NCBI GenBank assembly: GCA_944324075.1
Contig: CALUUZ010000015.1
Span: 1-64,000 of the forward strand
Reading direction: 5' to 3'
Origin: Candidatus Mailhella excrementigallinarum
GTDB lineage: Bacteria; Desulfobacterota; Desulfovibrionia; Desulfovibrionales; Desulfovibrionaceae
Length of the DNA stretch: 64,000 nucleotides
Shown here: in pieces, positions 1 through 8,486 of the stretch
Layout: each line of letters starts with the position of its first letter
Numbering within the stretch: the first letter of the stretch is position 1
Program-made: the position numbers and the translations under genes
Notes under the pieces: model-generated
The model's input: the letters and a program-made list of their open reading frames with translations, nothing else
Told to the model about the DNA's origin: nothing
Database searches by the model: none

Positions 1-1
1 C

Positions 2-73
2 CCCCTCGCCCTCCTCTGCATGATCTTCATGATCAAAATCATGCACATCGTTATTGCTCCACTCATGGGGTAG
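2..73 (+). CDS. C-terminal end of a membrane protein (5' part outside window)
   Basis: An open frame enters the window at base 2 and stops at TAG 71-73, giving 23 residues. They are strongly hydrophobic (Leu, Ile, Met, Val) with a single Lys, as in the last membrane helix of a transporter subunit. No family can be named from so short a piece. The AT-rich stretch 74-246 that follows holds no gene, so this gene probably belongs to a different transcription unit from the GntR operon. Confidence 0.5.
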   Translation, partial: PLALLCMIFMIKIMHIVIAPLMG

Positions 74-246
74 AGCGGTAAACGGAAAACGTGAAGACAC
101 AGAAAAAATATTTTATGCTGTGCAATATGTGTTTTTATAATTATTTTACGTTATTATGCTTTACATTTCGAGCGGGATGTCATGAAGGGGAATATGCGGG
201 ATGCGGGAGCGATGGTAATATTTTTATGGAAAAACAGAGAGATAAG

Positions 247-276
247 TTGACATGGGGCTGACGGATTTTTTATGTA
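247..276 (+). promoter_or_regulatory. Candidate sigma-70 promoter of the GntR operon
   Basis: A perfect -35 TTGACA lies at 247-252 and a weak -10 (TATGTA) at 271-276, 18 bp apart. The predicted start near 283 falls inside the dyad at 275-289, the usual arrangement for autorepression. The -10 is a poor match, so the promoter call is tentative. Confidence 0.4.
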
Positions 277-289
277 TTGGTATACAATA
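275..289. promoter_or_regulatory. Candidate GntR-family operator
   Basis: TATTGGTATACAATA is a perfect inverted repeat (TATTG / CAATA around GTATA) with the TNGTATACNA core typical of FCD-type GntR regulators. It sits between the candidate -10 and the gntR start codon, so negative autoregulation of this gene and of the operon behind it is the simplest reading. Confidence 0.6.
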
Positions 290-308
290 TAAAGGAATGG
301 TGTACCAA

Positions 309-971
309 ATGAGGCAAACGAATCTTTCCTCTCTTGCCTATGATCAGCTTCTGCAGAGCATTGTTTCCTTTGAACTGGTTCCGGGCACGGCGCTTCAGGA
401 GCGGATTCTCGCGGATCAGCTCGAGATGAGCCGCACCCCCGTGCGCGAGGCGCTGCGCCGTCTGACCCATGAGGGATGGGTGCAGAACAGTCTGAAACGC
501 AATGTCATGGAAGTGAAGCCGCTGACGCGGGAAGACATTGAGGAGCTGTTCGAGATGCGTGAACTGTTCGAGATGAGAGGGCTCGAAATCATTTTTGACA
601 GGAAGCTCAACGGCGGAATGGAACGCGGGCTTCAGGCCCTGGTCGACGCCATGCGCCGGCAGAACAGCGAGGACGGATGTGACGAGATGGAATACATGGC
701 CACGGATATCAGGTTTCATACGGAACTGATGTCGTTCAAGCCCCGATCCCGCCTGAGCCGCTTCTGGCGGCAGATAGATCTCGAATTTCTGCGCATGGGC
801 ATCATGGCGCTGAAGTCACGCAGCGGAGGAAGAGCGACGGTGGAAGACGAGCATGAGGCGATTATCCGCAGCATCCGCAGAAAAAAGAAGAAAGAGGCGC
901 GCGAGGCCGTGCGCTACCACAATGAACAGACCAAGCTCCATATATTCAGGAGTCTTGGAAGCATACTGTAG
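309..971 (+). CDS. GntR family transcriptional regulator (FCD subfamily)
   Basis: The 220-residue protein has a winged helix-turn-helix near residues 10-70 (with the SRTPVREALRRL recognition segment) and an all-helical FCD ligand domain after it. ATG 309 was chosen because the upstream in-frame ATG at 252 lies inside the -35 element and ATG 297 directly abuts the AAAGGA at 291-296; the 12-nt spacing to 309 is long, so the start is uncertain. The gene heads a co-directional run through 7115 (DUF2848, amidase, TTT transporter, M24 protein) and probably represses it until an inducer binds. The ligand is unknown. Confidence 0.88.
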   Translation: MRQTNLSSLAYDQLLQSIVSFELVPGTALQERILADQLEMSRTPVREALRRLTHEGWVQNSLKRNVMEVKPLTREDIEELFEMRELFEMRGLEIIFDRKLNGGMERGLQALVDAMRRQNSEDGCDEMEYMATDIRFHTELMSFKPRSRLSRFWRQIDLEFLRMGIMALKSRSGGRATVEDEHEAIIRSIRRKKKKEAREAVRYHNEQTKLHIFRSLGSIL

Positions 972-988
972 AGCGACAAGGAGTGGAC

Positions 989-1678
989 ATGGAACTGAAG
1001 GTAAGGGCAGTGCGCGCGGACGGCACGGCGGAACAGGTGACGCTTTGTTTTGAATCCTGCGTGGCCATCGGTTACGCGGGCAGAAATCAGGAAAGCGTGC
1101 GCCGCCATGTGGAGGAACTGGAAAGGCTCGGCGTGCCCCGGCCGTCCTCGATTCCCTCCATGTACTGGGTTTCCCCGGAACAGGTGATGTGCGCGGAGCG
1201 CATTCAGGTGGTGGGGAACGAAACTTCCGCCGAGGTGGAATTCTTCATGGCGCCGGACGCGGAAGGAAAGCTTTATCTCACGGTGGTCAGCGATCATTCG
1301 GATCGCAGGCTGGAAAGCGTGTCCGTGTCCAAGGCCAAGCAGATATGTCCGAAGATCATCGGCTCCGAGTTCTGGGCGCTGGATGACGTGCGGGAGCACT
1401 GGGACGATCTGCGCCTGATCTGCCGCGCCCGGCAGGGAGACGTGACGCCGTACCAGGATGCTCCCGTAGGGAGCCTGCTGAACTGGAGCGAACTGCTGGA
1501 GCTTGCCCGCGCCGACGCGCCCTGCGCCGGGCCGGTGGCCTTCTGCAGCGGCACGGTGCCGGTGGAAGACGGGAACATCCGTTATGCCGACGCCTGGGAT
1601 ATCCGGCTGGAAGACCCGGTCATGGGACGCGCCATCGAGCATCGGTACGAGGTCATCCGCCTGGAAGACAGAAACTAG
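989..1678 (+). CDS. DUF2848 family protein
   Basis: This 229-residue protein carries the features I associate with DUF2848: a central region with SDHSDRRLE, then SVSKAKQICPK and an HWDDL segment. ATG 989 is preceded by AAGGAG at 978-983; the GTG at 983 overlaps that ribosome-binding site and is rejected. No signal peptide or membrane segment is visible, so it should be cytoplasmic. It starts 17 nt after gntR and is followed by an amidase and a TTT transporter, which points to a catabolic step on a small imported acid or amide. No reaction is established for the family. Confidence 0.78.
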   Translation: MELKVRAVRADGTAEQVTLCFESCVAIGYAGRNQESVRRHVEELERLGVPRPSSIPSMYWVSPEQVMCAERIQVVGNETSAEVEFFMAPDAEGKLYLTVVSDHSDRRLESVSVSKAKQICPKIIGSEFWALDDVREHWDDLRLICRARQGDVTPYQDAPVGSLLNWSELLELARADAPCAGPVAFCSGTVPVEDGNIRYADAWDIRLEDPVMGRAIEHRYEVIRLEDRN

Positions 1679-1720
1679 GCCGCTTCTGCGGCAAACATTC
1701 CGACATGCAAGGAGAGCGCC

Positions 1721-2503
1721 ATGCGCGTATGCGTCATGCAGATGGATGTGGTGAAGGGCGGCAGGGAGACGAATTACGAGACGGTGCGCCGTCTGACGGA
1801 AGAGGCCATGCGGGCGGCCCGCCCGCCGGAGGTCATTGTCCTGCCGGAACTGTGGTCCACCGGGTACGCTCTGGAGTCTGCCGGAGAGCTGGCTTCTCCC
1901 ATGGGGGAGGAGGAGGCCGCGTTTCTCGGGGAGCTGGCCGCGCGGCATCATGTCGCATTCGCGGGAGGTTCGGTTCTGTCGCTCCGTGACGGACGTGTCT
2001 ACAACCGTGCGCAGATCATCGACCGCGAAGGCCGTTATGCCGCCGGGTATGACAAGATTCATCTGTTCCGGCTGATGGACGAGGACAGATACCTTGCGCA
2101 GGGGAAGGAGGCGCTGTGGTTTGAACTCGGAGGCATGCGCTGCGCGGCGGCCATCTGCTACGACATCCGTTTCTGCGAGTTGATCCGCAAGCTGGCCGTG
2201 GGCGGGGCGGAGGCGCTGTTCGTCAGCGCGGAATGGCCTCTGCCGCGCCGTGAACACTGGGTAACCCTGCTGCGCGCGCGGGCCATCGAAAACCAGATGT
2301 ATGTGGTGGCCTGCAACCGCTGCGGCGTCACAGGACAGGAGGTGTTCGGCGGGAATTCCCTGATCGTCGCGCCTGACGGCACGGTGCTGGCGCAGGCCGA
2401 CGCCGAGGAAGACATCATCTGCGCGGATCTCGATCCGGACTTTGTACGGCAGACCAGGGACAGGATCCAGGTGTTCCGGGATCGCGTTCCTTCTCTTTAC
2501 TGA
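1721..2503 (+). CDS. Carbon-nitrogen hydrolase (nitrilase superfamily amidase)
   Basis: The 260-residue length matches single-domain omega-amidase-like members of the nitrilase superfamily. The catalytic triad is visible: Glu43 in LPELWSTGY, Lys112 in YDKIHLF and Cys146 in AICYDIRF. It should hydrolyse a carbon-nitrogen bond, probably an amide, in the cytoplasm. It lies 42 nt after the DUF2848 gene in the GntR-controlled operon, so it likely acts on the substrate taken up by the TTT transporter encoded next or on a product of it. The exact substrate cannot be read from sequence. Confidence 0.87.
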   Translation: MRVCVMQMDVVKGGRETNYETVRRLTEEAMRAARPPEVIVLPELWSTGYALESAGELASPMGEEEAAFLGELAARHHVAFAGGSVLSLRDGRVYNRAQIIDREGRYAAGYDKIHLFRLMDEDRYLAQGKEALWFELGGMRCAAAICYDIRFCELIRKLAVGGAEALFVSAEWPLPRREHWVTLLRARAIENQMYVVACNRCGVTGQEVFGGNSLIVAPDGTVLAQADAEEDIICADLDPDFVRQTRDRIQVFRDRVPSLY

Positions 2504-2539
2504 GGGTATCCCTTTCACCTTTCATCGCAGGAGTCCGTT

Positions 2540-3502
2540 ATGGCCAGAATCTTTCCGAGCGCGCTGCTCGCCGTCGTCAGCCTTTTGCTGCCCCCGAGCG
2601 GGCTTGCCGGGGAATGGAATCCGGACAAGTCCGTCAAGATCGTCGTGCCGTTCAATCCGGGGGGAGGCACGGATCAGCAGGCCCGTCTGGTGGAAAAGGA
2701 ATTCATGGAAGAGTTCGGACAGCCTCTCAGCTTCGTGTACAAGCCCGGAGCGGATGGAGCCGTCGGAGCGACCGAACTGAAGGATTACCCGGCGGACGGC
2801 TACAATATTGCCGTGCACACCTTTCCGCTGATCATGATGAACACGCTGACCGGCAAGGGCCGTTACAGCATGGACGACTTCGACTATCTGGGCATTTCCA
2901 GCCTGGATGTGGCCGTGCTTGTGACCCGCAGGGAAAGCCCGCTCGATACGCTGGAAAAGTTTGTCGAAACGGCCAGATCCAGACCGGACAGGAAACTGAC
3001 CGTGGGCGTCGTCGAAGTGCTCGGCCCCTCGCACATCGCCGCGCTGAAACTTCAGCGGCTGGGCGTGCCCATGAACATCATTCCCATGGCCGGAGGCGCC
3101 AAGGGCATCGCCGCCGTGCTGGGCGGACATCTCGATGCGCTGATGAGCGTCAAGGGCGCGTCTCTGAACACGGTCTCCAAGCTGAACGTGCTGGCGGTGG
3201 CGTCGTCCGGAGCCGATCCCGATCTGTCCGGCGTGCCGACATTCACGGAAAGGGGCTTTCCGGTGGAAGCCGCGGCCGCCCGCATCTGGATTGCGCCCAG
3301 GGGACTGCCCGACGATGTGAAGGCCCGCTATGAGGAAGGTTTCCGCAGGATATACGGGAAAGACGATGTGAAGAGCCGCCTGGCCGGAGCGGGACAGCCC
3401 GTGACCTTTGAATCCGGACAGGAACTGGGCCGCATGGTTGAGGCGTTCGAGCAGGAAGCCGGAGAGCTTGTGGAGTATTATACGGCGACGAAAGGCAGAT
3501 AA
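2540..3502 (+). CDS. Tripartite tricarboxylate transporter substrate-binding protein (Bug/TctC family)
   Basis: The 320-residue protein begins with a clear signal peptide (cleavage likely after SGLAG near residue 24) and continues with Bug-family features: IVVPFNPGGGTDQQAR near the N-terminus and GADGAVGATEL further on. It should bind an organic anion in the periplasm and hand it to the membrane component encoded 110 bp downstream. An AGGAG lies 7 nt before the ATG. The gap to the permease holds GC-rich inverted repeats (GGGGCCGGCCCC at about 3533), which may lower permease expression relative to the binding protein. Confidence 0.9.
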   Translation: MARIFPSALLAVVSLLLPPSGLAGEWNPDKSVKIVVPFNPGGGTDQQARLVEKEFMEEFGQPLSFVYKPGADGAVGATELKDYPADGYNIAVHTFPLIMMNTLTGKGRYSMDDFDYLGISSLDVAVLVTRRESPLDTLEKFVETARSRPDRKLTVGVVEVLGPSHIAALKLQRLGVPMNIIPMAGGAKGIAAVLGGHLDALMSVKGASLNTVSKLNVLAVASSGADPDLSGVPTFTERGFPVEAAAARIWIAPRGLPDDVKARYEEGFRRIYGKDDVKSRLAGAGQPVTFESGQELGRMVEAFEQEAGELVEYYTATKGR

Positions 3503-3611
3503 TATGGCGAAATGGCCGGCTCCGGAGAGAGCGGGGCCGGCCCCTTTCCCGCGGGAGGGGAAGTTTCCCGGGGCCTGGCAGGGCTTCCGGGCAAGAATGG
3601 AGTAGCACAGT

Positions 3612-5594
3612 ATGGAACTGTCGACAATGTTTTCCGCGCTGGCCGCGGGCAGTCTCAACCTGCTTGACCCCGTGAACCTTCTGGTCATGTTCGTCGGCGT
3701 GGCCATAGGCATCGTGGGCGGCATGCTTCCGGGCATTTCCGTGGTGACGACGCTGGCCCTGTTCATGCCGTTCACCTTCAGCATGCCCGCCACCACCGCG
3801 CTTATCGCGCTGGGCGCCGTATTCTGCGGGGCGACCTACGGCGGCGCGAACGCGGCCATTCTGATCAACACGCCGGGCCAGCCCGGCTCCATCGCCACGA
3901 CCTTTGACGGCTACGCCATGACGCAGCAGGGCAGGGCGGAGGAAGGGCTGTACACCGCCCTGCTGGCCTCGGCCTTCGGCGGAGTGGTCGGCGCGCTGCT
4001 CCTGCTCCTGTTTTTCGAGCCGCTTTCCGGCATCGCGCTGAAATTCGGATCGGAAGCCTTTTTCTGGATGGCCATTTTCGGCCTGACCACGCTGGCCGCC
4101 ATGTCGCCGGGCAATGTCATGAAGAGCCTGCTCGGGGGCTGCATCGGGCTTGGACTCAGCACCGTGGGGCTGGACCCGGCGGACGGTTTCCCCCGGTTCA
4201 CCTTTGACTGCTACGATCTGGTACAGGGGCTGGATATGGTCGTTCTCATGACCAGCCTGTTCTCCTTCTCGCAGATGCTGTTTCTTCTGGAAAGCGGCGA
4301 CGGCTACATCGCGGATCTCGTCCGCAGGCCGAAGGCGTTTCTCACAGCTCTCAAAGGCGTATGGGCCTGCAGGAAGCTGCTGACCCTCATGTCCTGCCTG
4401 GGCTGCTTCATCGGCGGACTGCCGGGAGCGGGGGGAAGCGTCGCATCCATCATCACCTACAACGAAGCCAGGCGCTGGGACAGGAATCCGGATCGCTGGG
4501 GCACGGGCGTCATTGAGGGGGTGGCCGTGCCCGAGGCGGCGAACAACGCCTGCGTGGGCGGTTCCCTCGTGCCGCTCATGGCGCTGGGCATCCCCGGCAG
4601 CGCCTCGGCCGCCATTCTCATGGGCGGCCTGCTCTCTCAGGGGCTGACCCCCGGCCCGCAGCTTCTGGAAAACAATGCGGATGTGGCGTACACGTTCATT
4701 TCCAGCCTGATTTTCGTGAATATCGTCATGGTGCTGGTGGGCTGGGTGCTGGTCAAGGTGTGTTCGCGCATTCTGGATGTGCCCAAGCTGGTGATCATCC
4801 CCACCGTGATCACACTGTCCATTCTCGGCGCCTATTCCCTGCGCAACAGCATGTTTGACGTTCTTGTCCTGCTGCTGACGGGCGGGGGAGCCTACCTGTG
4901 CCTCAAGGCCCGCATCTCGCCCGCGTCCATCGCTCTGGGCGTGGTGCTCGGCCCGATTATCGAGGAGGCGCTTTCCACCACCATCATGCGTTCCTATTCC
5001 AGTTCACTGCCTGAGCTGCTGGTGTTTTCCCCCATGTCCCTGCTGTTCATCACGCTCAGCGCCGTCTCCCTGCTGGTGCCGGTGTACCTGGCGCGCAGGA
5101 AGGGCGGCGCGGGAAGCGGCGGAAGCTGGAAGCCGTCCGCCCGCAATGTCCTGAGATATGACTTTCTGGCGGCGCTGGTCTGCACGCTGGCCGGAATGTT
5201 CTTTATCGGGGAGAGCCTTGAGCTGACGGGCGTGGCGGGAATTTTCCCGCTCGTGGTGTTCAGTTGCGTTGCCGCGCTCGGGCTGATCGTCCTCGCGCAG
5301 GAGCTGGGGAAGCGGGCCGTGAAGGCTGACCGCGTGAACTATGTCAACGTGGTGCTGTACTTCGCGTTCGCCATGCTGACATGGTTCCTTGTCGAGCCGC
5401 TGGGATTCTATACGGCGCTGTTCGTCTGCATGGTCATCATGCTGTGTTACGGCACCTTCGCGGTGCGCCGTCACGCGCTGACGGCGGGGAACGCGGCGCG
5501 CTGCCTCCTGCTTGGCGCGGGCATCACCTTTGCGGAGTATGCCTGTTTCGCCTGGCTGCTTCATGTGCCGACGCCCGTCGGCCTGTGGATATAG
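3612..5594 (+). CDS. Fused TctA-TctB membrane component of a TTT transporter
   Basis: At 660 residues this is too long for TctA alone (about 500). Residues 1 to about 495 are TctA-like, with PGISVVTTLALF, YGGANAAILINTPG and GGLPGAGGSVAS. After a Gly/Ser/Lys-rich linker near 495-510 the last 150 residues form four hydrophobic segments like TctB (DUF1468). No separate tctB was found in the operon, which supports a genuine fusion. It should import the solute caught by the upstream binding protein, driven by an ion gradient. Confidence 0.88.
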   Translation: MELSTMFSALAAGSLNLLDPVNLLVMFVGVAIGIVGGMLPGISVVTTLALFMPFTFSMPATTALIALGAVFCGATYGGANAAILINTPGQPGSIATTFDGYAMTQQGRAEEGLYTALLASAFGGVVGALLLLLFFEPLSGIALKFGSEAFFWMAIFGLTTLAAMSPGNVMKSLLGGCIGLGLSTVGLDPADGFPRFTFDCYDLVQGLDMVVLMTSLFSFSQMLFLLESGDGYIADLVRRPKAFLTALKGVWACRKLLTLMSCLGCFIGGLPGAGGSVASIITYNEARRWDRNPDRWGTGVIEGVAVPEAANNACVGGSLVPLMALGIPGSASAAILMGGLLSQGLTPGPQLLENNADVAYTFISSLIFVNIVMVLVGWVLVKVCSRILDVPKLVIIPTVITLSILGAYSLRNSMFDVLVLLLTGGGAYLCLKARISPASIALGVVLGPIIEEALSTTIMRSYSSSLPELLVFSPMSLLFITLSAVSLLVPVYLARRKGGAGSGGSWKPSARNVLRYDFLAALVCTLAGMFFIGESLELTGVAGIFPLVVFSCVAALGLIVLAQELGKRAVKADRVNYVNVVLYFAFAMLTWFLVEPLGFYTALFVCMVIMLCYGTFAVRRHALTAGNAARCLLLGAGITFAEYACFAWLLHVPTPVGLWI

Positions 5595-5707
5595 TCCGGC
5601 GGCCCGTGAATATCCCGTCGGCCGGAAATGTGAGCGCGCCCTGCCGCGGAAAATCAGGAACAGGTCGCGGCTTTGCCGCGCCGTACGTGAGTGATTTTCG
5701 TGCCTTT

Positions 5708-5734
5708 CCGTCAAGCCGTCTTGCGGCTTGACGG
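5708..5734. other. Perfect 11-bp hairpin after the TTT transporter
   Basis: CCGTCAAGCCG and CGGCTTGACGG pair perfectly around a 5-nt loop. No T-run follows, so it may be a processing or mRNA-stability hairpin, or a Rho-dependent end. Together with the repeat at 5760-5885 it accounts for most of the gap 5595-5912; no gene was seen there. Confidence 0.55.
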
Positions 5735-5759
5735 CGCAAACGCCGTGAAGCGGGGTTTG

Positions 5760-5885
5760 TCATCTGTCTGGCCCGTGTGGAACACGGACTGTCTTTGCGG
5801 CAACGGATGTTGCCGCCCGTGCCGTGGTAAAAATGCATGCCACGCACAACGCCAGCAGCACAATGTTGCAACAGAGCCTGTGAGT
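5760..5885 (-). repeat. Repeat family C, partial inverted copy
   Basis: This stretch contains GTGTGGAACACGG, TTTGCGGCAACG and TTGCCGCCCGTGCC. It reads as the reverse complement of the left part of the copy at 26110-26515. An open frame runs through it from 5691 into the M24 gene, but this is repeat sequence, not an N-terminal extension. Confidence 0.6.
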
Positions 5886-5912
5886 GGCTTCTTGCTTTTG
5901 CGGAGAGAAATC

Positions 5913-7115
5913 ATGCTGATTATCGACAGAAACGTGCTTGCGGAACGCCGCCGCCTTGTGGAGGCGGATCTTGCGGAAAACGGTTTTGACGCGCTGGTGC
6001 TGTATGCGCAGGGAAGTTCCGTGGGGTCGGCCTCGAAATCCCATGGCTACATGAGCTTCCTGACCGATTGGGACAGCTACAATACGCCGGGGGTTCTCGT
6101 GCTGGCGCCCGGCAAGCCCCCCGTGCTTTTTGTGGCCAATATCTTTCTGAAATACATGACGGAACAGACATGGTGGCTGGATGACGTGCGTTTTGCCGCG
6201 CCGCCCGTTCTGGCGGCGGAGGTTGCGCGTGCGCTGGAGGAACGCTGCGGGGCCTGCCGGAAGATCGCCTATATCGGCCGGGACGAAACGCCGGTGCCGT
6301 TCTGGGAGGGGCTGCGCGCGGCCACGGGCGCGGCCGAATATGCCGAATACGAGTCGCGCGTCGATCCGCTGCGGGTGGTGAAAGACCCCGTGCAGTACAG
6401 CATCCATTACCGGGGAGCGGAAATCTGCGACGCCATGTTCCAGGAACTGCGCCGGGAGATCCGGCAGGGGAAGCCGGTATATCAGCTTCAGAACGCCATG
6501 ATCAGGCTGGCGCACGACAGCGGGGCGGAACACGCCCTGGTATGGCTGACCGTCGGCCCGGCTGCGGAATACTGTCATTTCCGCCGCGAGGAATGCCAGC
6601 GCGTGCCGCAGATCGGCGATCAGGTGCTTGTCGGCATCTATCTGCTTTACCACGGGCACTGGGCGCACGCGCTGCGCATGGGAACCTACGGCGCGCCTTC
6701 CCCCGCGCAGCAGCGGGCCTTTGACATCGTGCTTGAAATGGAAAATGCGGGACTGGAGGCGCTCAGGCCCGGCGGAAACCTGTATGATGTGCATCATGCC
6801 TTTGAAAGGGTGTACCGGAAGCATTTTTCCGAGCGGGACGACGCGGGGGTTTTCCGCTTCCGCGCGGCGCACGGGCTGGGCCATTCCTATGAGGACCCGA
6901 TCACCAGCGCGCCGTTTCCCCAGCCCTATACGGCGCACAGGATCGAACCGGACGCGTTTCTGGAAATCAGGCCCGGCATGCTGTTCGAGTTCCACCCCAA
7001 TTTCTTCCAAAAGGGCGTCGCGGGAGGAGCTGTCGGAGACATGATTCATGTGGGTGAGCACGGCAATGAGATCATGACCGCCTTTCCCCGGCAGAGCATC
7101 CGCTGGGACAGATAG
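5913..7115 (+). CDS. M24 (creatinase/aminopeptidase P fold) protein lacking most metal ligands
   Basis: The 400-residue protein has an N-terminal creatinase-type domain and a C-terminal pita-bread domain. ATG 5913 follows GGAGAG at 5902-5907; the frame is open upstream only through a repeat. In M24 metallopeptidases five residues bind metal (Asp, Asp, His, Glu, Glu). By eye alignment only the HGLGH histidine is kept: the first Asp is Gly in QVLVGIYLL, the second is His in HWAHALRMG, one Glu is His in LFEFHPN, and the last Glu is lost before DMIHVGEHG. A metal-independent hydrolase like creatinase is more likely than a peptidase. It closes the GntR operon. Confidence 0.8.
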   Translation: MLIIDRNVLAERRRLVEADLAENGFDALVLYAQGSSVGSASKSHGYMSFLTDWDSYNTPGVLVLAPGKPPVLFVANIFLKYMTEQTWWLDDVRFAAPPVLAAEVARALEERCGACRKIAYIGRDETPVPFWEGLRAATGAAEYAEYESRVDPLRVVKDPVQYSIHYRGAEICDAMFQELRREIRQGKPVYQLQNAMIRLAHDSGAEHALVWLTVGPAAEYCHFRREECQRVPQIGDQVLVGIYLLYHGHWAHALRMGTYGAPSPAQQRAFDIVLEMENAGLEALRPGGNLYDVHHAFERVYRKHFSERDDAGVFRFRAAHGLGHSYEDPITSAPFPQPYTAHRIEPDAFLEIRPGMLFEFHPNFFQKGVAGGAVGDMIHVGEHGNEIMTAFPRQSIRWDR

Positions 7116-7116
7116 G

Positions 7117-7285
7117 GCATTTCGCCATTGAAACGCTCTGCTTCAGTCGGCAGGGCGGGACTGAAGCCGCGACATCGGAGCAGCCGCAATTCACTTGCGG
7201 CGTCAAGCTCCGGCTTCAGGCGTGAAACCTGCGTACCGGAACACAGGGGGCTGGTCGGCAGATATTTTCGAGAGCGAAACGTTCC
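7117..7285 (-). repeat. Repeat family A, inverted copy
   Basis: It begins with a terminal GCATTTC...GAAACGCTC hairpin, then has the conserved GCCGCAATTCACTTGCGGC hairpin and the ACCGGAACACAGG segment, and ends with AGATATTTTCGAGAGCGAAACG. It lies just behind the M24 stop codon and ahead of the terminator at 7296. Confidence 0.75.
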
Positions 7286-7295
7286 GGGCTTCCTT

Positions 7296-7345
7296 CGCGC
7301 CGCGGCCATGCCGGAGCTTCCGGTTTGCCGCGGCGCGTTTTTTTT
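7296..7345 (+). terminator. Rho-independent terminator of the GntR/TTT operon
   Basis: CGCGCCGCGGC (7296-7306) pairs perfectly with GCCGCGGCGCG (7327-7337). The loop holds a small CCGG/CCGG hairpin, and eight T residues follow (7338-7345). This separates the operon from selD. Confidence 0.85.
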
Positions 7346-7353
7346 CCTATAAT
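7325..7353 (+). promoter_or_regulatory. Candidate sigma-70 promoter of selD
   Basis: A perfect -10 TATAAT at 7348-7353 lies 17 bp after TTGCCG (7325-7330). The promoter overlaps the 3' arm of the preceding terminator, so transcription of selD starts near 7360, about 28 nt before its start codon. Confidence 0.65.
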
Positions 7354-7387
7354 CCGGGGCATCTCGCGTCGAGCAGGAGGTATGATC

Positions 7388-8458
7388 ATGTCCACATTGG
7401 CGCTGATGTCCAAAGCCAGGGCCGCCGGCTGAGGGGCGAAGCTTGCTCCGGAGTTTCTGGAGCGTGTTCTCCAGTCCCTGCCGCCGTCGAAAGACCCGGA
7501 GGGCCGCCTGCTGTGCGGAACGGAAGGCAATGAAGATGCCGCCGTCGTGCGCATGCCGGAAGGCAGGGCGCTGGTGCAGACCGTGGATATCCTTTCCCCC
7601 ATCGGGAACGATCCCTATATGTTCGGACAGATTGCCGCCGCCAATGCTCTTTCCGACGTGTACGCCATGGGCGGCGAACCGTGGTGCGCCATGAACATCG
7701 CGTTTTTTCCGGCCGGGCCTGACGCGGAGGCGGACGGGATGACGCTTGACGTGCTGGCGCAGATACTGCGCGGCGGCGCGGACAAGGCGCATGAGGCGGG
7801 CGCCGTGCTGGCCGGAGGCCATACCGTGGAGGATCGGGAACCCAAGTACGGACTGTCCGTCTCCGGCGTCATCGATCCCGCGCATGTGGCGTCCAACCGC
7901 GGCCTCTGCCCCGGCGACAGGCTGATTCTCACCAAGCCTCTCGGAACGGGGATTCTGTCCACGGTGGTCAAGGCGCGCTGGGACGGCTGGGAAGAGGCCG
8001 AGGCGGAATTCTGCCGCTGGGCCGTCCGCCTGAACAGGGGCGGCGGGCGGGTCATCCGCGAGCTGGGGCTTCGGGCCGCCACGGACATCACCGGTTTCGG
8101 CCTGGGCGGACACGCCATGGAAATGGCCCGCGCCTCCCGCGTGACCGTGCGCCTTGAGGCTGAGCGCATTCCGCTGATGAACCGGGTGCTGGATTATGCG
8201 GGCGACGGACTTGTGCCCGGCGGCAGCCTTGCCAACAAGCGTTTCTGCGCCTGCGGCTGCGATGCCGCCGACAATGTGCCGGATCTGCTGCTTTCCGCCG
8301 TGTTCGACGCCCAGACTTCGGGCGGGCTTCTGCTGGCCGTGCCGGAGGAAAGGCTGGAACAGGCGTTCGGGCTGCTGGCCGAACAGGACGAAGGCGCATG
8401 GCTGGTGGGTGAGGTTCTGCCCGAACGTCTGGACGGCAAGGCGCTGGAAATCCGCTGA
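7388..8458 (+). CDS. selD: Selenide, water dikinase SelD, itself a selenoprotein (UGA at codon 15)
   Basis: SelD makes selenophosphate from selenide and ATP for Sec and selenouridine synthesis. The 356-residue protein is full length only if the in-frame TGA at 7430-7432 is read as selenocysteine. The resulting A-A-G-U-G-A-K-L places U15 three residues before Lys18, the same spacing as Cys17/Lys20 of E. coli SelD. AGGAGG at 7375-7380 lies 7 nt before ATG 7388; ATG 7382 is too close. Downstream of the UGA come the GTEGNEDAAVV, AGGHTVEDREPKYGL and TDITGFGLGGHAMEM blocks of the family. The frame is uninterrupted after the UGA, which argues against a pseudogene. Confidence 0.95.
7430..7463 (+). 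promoter_or_regulatory. Sec UGA codon and candidate bacterial SECIS hairpin
   Basis: The UGA is followed 12 nt later by GCTCC (7445-7449) pairing with GGAGC (7459-7463) around a 9-nt loop that begins with two G residues. Stem size, a G at the top of the loop and an apical loop about 18 nt from the UGA fit what is known of bacterial SECIS elements bound by SelB. Confidence 0.65.
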
Positions 8459-8486
8459 CGCCGCCGGCAGGCGGAGGGAGAGGACG

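Noticed and set aside
252..308. Longer N-terminus for the GntR regulator starting at ATG 252
   Set aside because: It would place the start codon on the last base of the -35 element and the operator inside the coding region; family members begin close to residue 1 of the 309 start.
7430..7432. selD read as a pseudogene because of an in-frame stop
   Set aside because: The stop is TGA at the catalytic position, the frame is intact on both sides and a downstream hairpin is present, so selenocysteine is the better reading.
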